From NCBI GenBank assembly GCA_038049695.1, contig CP142452.1:73661501-73725500 (forward strand): DNA of 64,000 bases, given 5' to 3'. The notes below the pieces were generated by a model, which saw only the letters and a list, made by a program, of their open reading frames with translations, searched no databases and was not told where the DNA came from. The DNA comes from Cinnamomum chago. Taxonomy: Eukaryota; Streptophyta; Magnoliopsida; Laurales; Lauraceae. Positions 57,491 to 64,000 of the stretch are shown piece by piece (position 1 is the first letter of the stretch; the number at the start of each line of letters is the position of its first letter). The position numbers and the translations under genes are program-made.

Positions 57491-59519
57491 TCAACGGCCT
57501 CCAGATAGGATTGATTCAGCGCAAGACGATAAGGAACCAAAAAATGACTTCTCCATAGTGGTACTAAAAGGATACAGAGGCCCCATCTCTTTCAACATTT
57601 CTGCTTCCGCTGCTGATACAATATTATTCCACTTGCTCGATGAAAATTCTGGCATTGGACAATCCCCATCAAGAAACTGCATCACCTGCCTCATGCTAGG
57701 CCGACCTGTAGCTATAGGGTGCGAGCACAGAAGACCAAGCTTCAACACCAACTCCATCTCTTCTTTCACATACTCATTCCACAATCTCACATCCCCTGCC
57801 TCCAGTATTTCACCCCTCTTCCAACACTCCAACACCCAATCCACCAATATCATCTGCTCCAGTGACTCTCTCAATCCTATTGGTCTCTTCCCACAAGCTA
57901 CTTCAAGCATAAATGCCCCGAAGGCAAACACGTCCGTGCTCATCGTCGCCTTCCCTGTTCGAGTCAGCTCTGGTGCAATGTAACCAAGAGTACCCACAAC
58001 GTGGGTGGTGTGAGGATTAGTGCCATGATCATATAATCGTGCCAGACCGAAATCGCCTAGCCTTCCGTTAAATTCACCGTCTAGGATGACATTGCTAGCT
58101 TTGATGTCTCTATGGAGGACTACCTGCTCCCATCCCTCATGCAGATAGAGAATCCCAGATGCCACTCCTTTGATAATTCGGAATCTTTGGTGCCAGTTGA
58201 GGATTCTCTTGGGCTGATCGAAGAGGCACTTGTCAAGACTTCCATTGGGCATGAAGTCATAGACAAGAAGTAGCTCCCCCTTGCGACGGCAGTAGCCAAG
58301 GAGCTGAACCAAGTTCCTGTGCCTTAGGCGGCCGAGGCTCACAATTTCAGCTATGAACTCTTTCATCCCCTGTTTCGATTTATGAGAGACTCTTTTCACT
58401 GCTACTTGAATCTTTGAAGAGGGCAACACCCCTTTATACACCATACTAAAACCCCCTGTTCCTAAGAGCTCTGTGTCTCTAAAGCCCTTGGTTGCTTTAA
58501 AGAGGTCCTTATAAGAAAACCTATGAGGCCCATATTCACGCTCCCAATCCTCAAGCACTTCAGCATATTTAATCTTCCTCCTCACTATAAAACCCACAGT
58601 AAAGAGAGTTAGAAGAATGAAAAACACAGCAATTGAGGGTACCCCAATTGTTAAAACCTTGGATTTCTTCTTGGGTCCGACCCTAGGAAGCTTGGGAAGG
58701 CGAGAGAGATCAAGCTCTTGAGCTGGACCGTTCATCTTAAAGCTCCATCCAAGAATGTAATTGGATGATGTTACAAGCATGCCCGTTGCTGCAGAGAAAC
58801 CCACATACATGGAGTCCTCGATGATGGGGGGAGAGATCCATGGCTAATGACAACAGAGGAATATTGGGCCTGGCTACATTTGTAGGCGACAATGTTACAT
58901 TGATCTGCTTCTCTAAATTACTATATTCTATCCATACCTGGATTGGGCTTCCACTTCCAAGGCTAAAGTTTCTGAACCCACCATTTCCATTGGTAAAATA
59001 CGCCGCAGAAGCAGATTTAACAGAGGTTAAACTGTTAACATCGACTCGTACATGGTTGTCGTCTATGTCTTGAAATTCAAGGTTCTTCGTCGTGTCGAAC
59101 TCGATGGCAACGACATGATTGGATGAATTCCCATTGTTGGAGGAGTTGAAGAGACCGAGAAATTGGCTGGGTAAAGATGCAGTGAGATCTTTGGAAGCAG
59201 AGGCGACGAAGGCCATCCCATGCCCCTTCAAAATGGGATATTCGGGAACAATGGCCATGACAAAGCTAGTAGAGAAAGAGAAGGCGTTACCAGATGAAGA
59301 GTTCTTGAAGGGGATGGGAAGGGAGTAGAAGGCATGTCCATTCTCTTGCCTTGAAGTGTTGGTTAGCCTCAAGAGACCATTTGGTGTGATCTGTGCTAAC
59401 CCGTCCAGGCTCATGTTCTTCTCAGCAGTTGGAAATCCATTGTATTTGAAATCAACGACGTCTGATTGAGAAGCTGCAAAATTCATGAAGAGAAAAAGAA
59501 CTATGACCTTAGATAGCAT
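57491..59519 (-). pseudogene. L-type lectin receptor kinase pseudogene (LecRK3)
   Basis: ATG at 59519 (MLSKVIVLFLFMNF). Signal peptide, lectin domain, membrane segment and complete kinase can all be read, but a run of six G's at 58826-58831 replaces the five found in LecRK1 and LecRK2. That shifts the frame at the end of the lectin domain (LAMDLSP). Upstream the frame gives an isolated secreted lectin of about 250 residues with an altered tail. Downstream the membrane segment and kinase remain open in the second frame (57491-58810). The kinase Gly loop reads GTGGFSMVYKG, with Ser for the third Gly of the motif. Another change, HVRVDVNS for HVGVDVNS, falls in the lectin metal-binding loop. It is the closest relative of LecRK2. 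Confidence 0.9.
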
Positions 59520-59965
59520 TTTTCTTTCAGGCTCCTTTGCATCTGGTGCAGAGAAGAAATGGAAGAAATGTGTTTCTTTATAAAATAGAATACAAAGAAG
59601 AGTCCACCAGTTCACGGAGTCCGGATGCTGACTGTGCTCTCTAGTTTCCCACTATAACATGAGCAGGAGATTAATATGGTGATAACCAAGATCTTATACA
59701 CAAATTGTAGTCTTACTTGGTCTACCACATTCTGCTTTTTTTAGTTGCACTGGAAAAGTTGGTGGGAAACTAATGTTCCTCTTTACTTCTATATCTATAT
59801 CTATATTTATACCATATTATAAAAGCAGCAGTTAAAGACTTTTCTGTTGATATAGCATATTATAAAAGCAACAGTTTAAGACTTTTTCGTCGACTCTTCA
59901 TTTTGTCATTTTCCTGCTTTCCTGCACCTCTCCTCCTGCTTCGCTTATCCATCCAGATCGTTTTT
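59520..59965. other. LecRK3 upstream region with right inverted-repeat arm
   Basis: Matches the DNA upstream of LecRK2 up to 'gcttatccatcc' at about 59946-59957, the end of unit X2. The arm is 59667-59780. A local repeat of 'catattataaaagcarcagtt' occurs at about 59812 and 59857. Confidence 0.6.
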
Positions 59966-61030
59966 TTCTTTAATCGCAAACAAGCAATTATATATTAATT
60001 AAATTTTCTAGGTCAACCTAAACTTAACCCACCTGTATTCACACTTATCTTGGGTTTAAGAGTGGTGATACCTTCTTCAAGACAAGTACGAATTAAGTCA
60101 GGTTTTGAAATTATTTATTCAATAATTCATTTTAACTTCAAAAAAAATTAAAACATTCATTTTTAATATTTAATATGTGATTTTTATTAATAAATATTTA
60201 AATAAGTTATCAATTGGAAGCAGTGATTAGGACAGCCAAATCCAAAACTCACTCAAAGCTTAACTCGGTGCTCCTAAGAGTCCGGATCTGTAGAAACAGG
60301 GGATCCGGACTCCACCTGTTTCGTAGAAACAAGAAGATACTATTTCGTCCAATTAAAATTAGTCAATTGTGCAAAATCTCATATCTCAATAGCTTTTATA
60401 TATGGAATGAAAAAAAATCAAGAAAGGGGTTTTACACAATTGCCTAACTTTGTTTGGATGAAACAAAAGAGGGGATTCTGACACTCATCCTAAAATTCCA
60501 AAGGTGTCATTAACCCACCAAAACCGCTACACCACCCTAGTATGAAGTGTCGTTCATTTAAGGGAAAACTTTAGAAAATGGCTTAAGTTCTTCTCAGTTT
60601 TATGCAAAGGACACACCAAAAGAGAAAAAAAAAACCCCTTAAGTTCTCAATTGAGGATTTCAGTTTTCCATTCCTCTTTCAATCAAAGACATCTGGCTAA
60701 ATCAAGTTGATTCTAGAAGAAAATGGGAGAAGAGTTGCCCACGACAACTTGATTTGGCCAGATGTTCTTGATTAAAAGATGAATGGAAAATTTAAACCAT
60801 CTATTGAAAACTTAGTTTCTCATGTCCTCTTTTAAAAAATGAGATAAACTTAAGCATTTCTTCATTTAACCCTAGAGATGAAATTGGGCTGGGCCACGGA
60901 GGCCCAGCATCTCATTGACCGTTCCAGCCGTGCCGGGCATGGGCTGTGCTCGGCCAGGGAGCCGTGGCCCGTTGCACGCCCGACACTGCCCAGTGCCCGA
61001 TGCTACGCACAGCTCACCTAGGCCCAGGTT
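59966..61030 (-). repeat. Inverted copy of unit DNA lacking the hAT-like element
   Basis: Read on the minus strand this matches about 22990-24010 followed directly by 25295-25375: the GC-rich block (60880-61010), the tRNA-like string, 'cttaaacccaagataag', then 'tgtgaatac' and 'ggttgacctagaaaat'. The 1.27-kb hAT-like element is missing, with a single ATTCACAC at 60037-60044. It therefore represents the older arrangement, from a lineage split before that insertion. About 20 bases present beside the element in X1 are also absent here. Confidence 0.8.
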
Positions 61031-64000
61031 GGCTTTTTCTCTCTTAAGCAACGCATATGAGGGCGGGCTCAGGGCATATTGGAGATAAAAGTTGCTATAG
61101 CCCACCCATTCCTTCATCTCCCAGTCTAACACTATTATAGTCTACAGTGAAAAAAACAGAGTATTGTACTACCATCTGATACATCTTGATCTGACTGCTA
61201 TTGGGTATGTGAACCACCATCTTTGGTGGTGGTTGATCCATGAAGAGCTGCCAGTATTTAGGCCACACCCAATTCCAAATTGTTAAAACAATGAACCATC
61301 ACTTGGTCATTCTGTGGCCTATTGGACCATCAAAATGGGTAGCCCAACTTATGGCGTATGCGTCTCCAGACCCTTATATGGGCATTGGAATCATTCATCT
61401 GGTGGGCCGTGGGTGCCACCTTACTTGATGATCTATGGCCTTAAATTGCACGTACCTAAAGAATGCTAGCAATTCAAATATTAGCCTCCAAATGATCATC
61501 ATCTTCTACTGATGGAAATCCTACTATTGGCGCAGTTCATATGGCAATACATTGTTGCCTTTGCAAGTTCTCCCTTTTCATTCTACCCATTAATGGTCAT
61601 TGGTCAGTCCTTACTTCTTGCTAGTTAATAATTACACATAGAGATTGATCTATGGAACACATAAATTTACGGAAAAACCTGCTAAAAAAAGAGGAATGCC
61701 GGTGGGCCAACTTGATCGGGTTGTGCCTCAAGGCCAAGCTCAGCAGACCCCAGCCAACGGCGCCCGGCACTGCAAGGCCTGGCCTAGGCACAGCTGGGCC
61801 TGGTAAAAACCCGCCGGCATGGACAGTTTTCATCTCTAATTTAACCCTACTTCTAACAATAATTTCACTCCAAACAGAATCACACATACCTTAAAAAGTG
61901 AACTTGTCTAAAGCATAAATAAAAAAAAGTTTTAGAAAAAGAAAAATGGAATCAATTGATTTTTATACCTTAAGATTGTACTTGATGGACAAAAAAGGGA
62001 TTTTGACATATTAGTCATCCTTAAACTCATTTTCCAAATCTCATGACCGGAAATCAGTTAATGTCACTAAAGTTGCTTGACTTTGGTCAATTTTTTTTTT
62101 TTTTTAAAAACTCTTTTGCCCCAATTTCATGATATCATGGGAATATATAAGGAAGGTAAAAAAAAAAACTGATAAATCCAAAGCTGTATTTTGGTCTTCG
62201 ATTGCAAGAATACCCAGCCTATTATGCTTTTAGGCTTGTAGATGTTGCCCCAAGCTACTGGATAAATGCCTATTGATTTCCCCCATGAATTCCAGAGAAG
62301 TCTTCTTATAGTCTTGTGAATTTCTTATGTGGGCAGAAGATGGCAGTTGCACCGGTAGATGTGCAGGGAGAGAGGCACTGAGTTTATAAATTGAACTCTT
62401 CTTACATAGCTCATATAAAGTAAGGACCTACAAAGTCTATGATCACGAGACCCCACAAAGTTTATGATCACAAGACTACATGGGACCTCTTTCAACCCAT
62501 TCAAGCGTTACTCAGCACCTGACGGCAGATTTTATGGTGCACAGTTCTTTTTTTGAATAGTTCTCTTCTGTTACTTGTATTATATATATATAGGGCTATG
62601 CTCACACAAGCTGCAGCCCACCTTATTACAAGCTGGAGCATGTGAGGCCCAGGTGAGGCCCAAAGGGTGCTTATGAGGCTAGCAAAATTATAAAGTGTTC
62701 AGTGGAAAATTCTTGTGATTATTTGATCATGCGTGTTTACCCTAATTATTTTCAACACTAGCGAGTTCTTAATTTTAGTTGGTACAAGGGGTTGTTGCTT
62801 TGTTTCTCCCTACCTTCAATAGAGTGGTCTTCGACAAAGATTAACCATGCAGGCACTAAAAGCCTCCAGTAGAAGGAGGGAAAAAAAAAAAAAAACCACC
62901 CTTGGTAATTATCAGCTACACTTGTACGTAAAGGGGTAAAATTTACTAATTCATATTTAGAGTTCATATTGGGTTGAGTAAGATCATTATGAGCTTCACA
63001 GGCGAGTGCGCAATAGGGCCCACCTATAACGAGGATGTGAATGATGGAAAGAGTAATGCTTAAAAGGGGCACAAAATATCAAAACCAAAGGATGTAAGAT
63101 GGCTGAGATATGTGAGCCCTCAAATCAACAGCCAAAAAGAATTTAGAGTTAAATCCAATGGTCAACATTATTCAAATTGGTGTGAAATTGAGTTTGGTGA
63201 CAATTCATGATCAGGCAATTTTAAGTACAAAGGTGGGTGTCACAAATCAGGGTGGAGGGAAATGAGATTAAAGATTGTCTCATCGTCAACACAGTCATGG
63301 TTGAATAGTATTGACACCTTAATATCAAACAAATGCCTAGGCTGGGATCGATCCCTTGTCCAACTCGGCAAAAAAAAAAAAAAAAAATACAAAAAGTTGC
63401 TCCACGGGACTCTCACCCTTGTCTGTCACCTAAAATTCCAAGCTTAGAAGAAAACTTAAATCTCCCTTCACATTCAACAAGAAAAGACCAAAGAAAACAA
63501 CAGATGACTAACTAAAGATTTGATAGCTTTGATATTTTCATTCTTAAGCCATCTATGATATATAGGGTCATAGCGCTCACAATATGATCAGTTGCTTTAT
63601 CAATCTTTGAACTATATTGTCCCAATATAACATGTCAATAATTTATTGAAATAATTATAGTCTTCGAATATTTTCAATTTTGTGATTTTTTTTCTTCTTA
63701 GAACAGTAATTTGCAAATTTGGGATGTTCTATTTCTATTACATGCAGTACAGTTTCTGGAACTGATGGTCTCCATAAATTAAATGTTCCAAAGTCTTCCT
63801 TTGATCTTAAGTGGGTGGTTATGTGTTGGTATTATGTCACGAATGGCAGGTGCTAACTTCGTGGAGTTGTGGTGGAGACAATTACAAAAAAAAAAAAAAA
63901 AATTGTGGCTAGTAAAGGAGCTACTAATTAAGCCTTCAAATTCTTCATAGTGTGGTTGTGTAAATTGCAATGAAGAAGGTCTCACACAAAGTATGAAGAG
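61031..64000. other. Intergenic DNA, no gene recognised
   Basis: Several weak open frames are present, none with a family signature. 61690-61830 contains a GC-rich stretch (AACGGCGCCCGGCACTGC) related to the block at 23020-23165. There are homopolymer runs near 62085-62105, 62880-62895 and 63370-63387, and a TA run at about 62580-62591. Nothing else is supported. Confidence 0.5.

Noticed and set aside
62758-63447. Short frames near the right end of the window
   Set aside because: Interrupted by homopolymer runs and without any recognisable domain.

Overview
This is plant nuclear DNA, most likely from an angiosperm with a repeat-rich genome. It is AT-rich, its genes have introns, and it carries plant-specific families: an L-type lectin receptor kinase (LecRK) cluster and the first exon of a thermospermine synthase (ACL5-like). 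It also holds CACTA, hAT, Helitron, MULE-type MITE, L1-type LINE and LTR-retroelement sequence. I cannot name the species.

Layout. 1-5.1 kb: the first coding exon of an ACL5-like gene on the minus strand (2377-2510), its leader, a perfect foldback MITE and two Helitron-like termini. 5.7-7.7 kb: LecRK1, minus strand, the only LecRK copy here with an unbroken frame (675 aa). 7931-16009: an 8.08-kb CACTA element with a 3-bp target duplication and no visible transposase. It carries fragments of at least three host genes, all in the same orientation: a LEUNIG_HOMOLOG-like LisH region, a class IV histone deacetylase and the UPF1 RNA helicase. 16.2-22.8 kb: a hAT element with a degraded BED-finger transposase. 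24.0-25.3 kb: a 1.27-kb non-autonomous hAT-like element.

From about 17.5 kb a segment (partial hAT, non-coding DNA, hAT-like element, minisatellite, LecRK gene) occurs twice in tandem: X1 about 17.5-32.26 kb and X2 about 32.26-59.96 kb. LecRK2 ends X1 and LecRK3 ends X2. Each has one frame break, so the cluster reads as one gene and two pseudogenes. X1 alone gained a solo LTR (26618-28867). X2 alone gained a retroelement cluster inside the hAT-like element (about 38.3-48.0 kb: 5'-truncated Ty3/gypsy, Ty1/copia solo LTR, small two-LTR element, and a Helitron inside one of its LTRs) and an L1-type LINE (50653-57259). At 60-61 kb an inverted copy of part of the unit preserves the site without the hAT-like element. 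The rest, to 64 kb, shows no recognisable gene.

Because the segments are duplicated, the window supplies its own uninterrupted comparison site for most insertions (CACTA, solo LTR, hAT-like element, Helitron, LINE). That gives unusually firm boundaries and a relative order of events. The most novel-looking object is the multi-gene CACTA, whose leftmost captured piece could encode a LisH-only micropeptide. No operon-like or otherwise unknown multi-gene system was seen.
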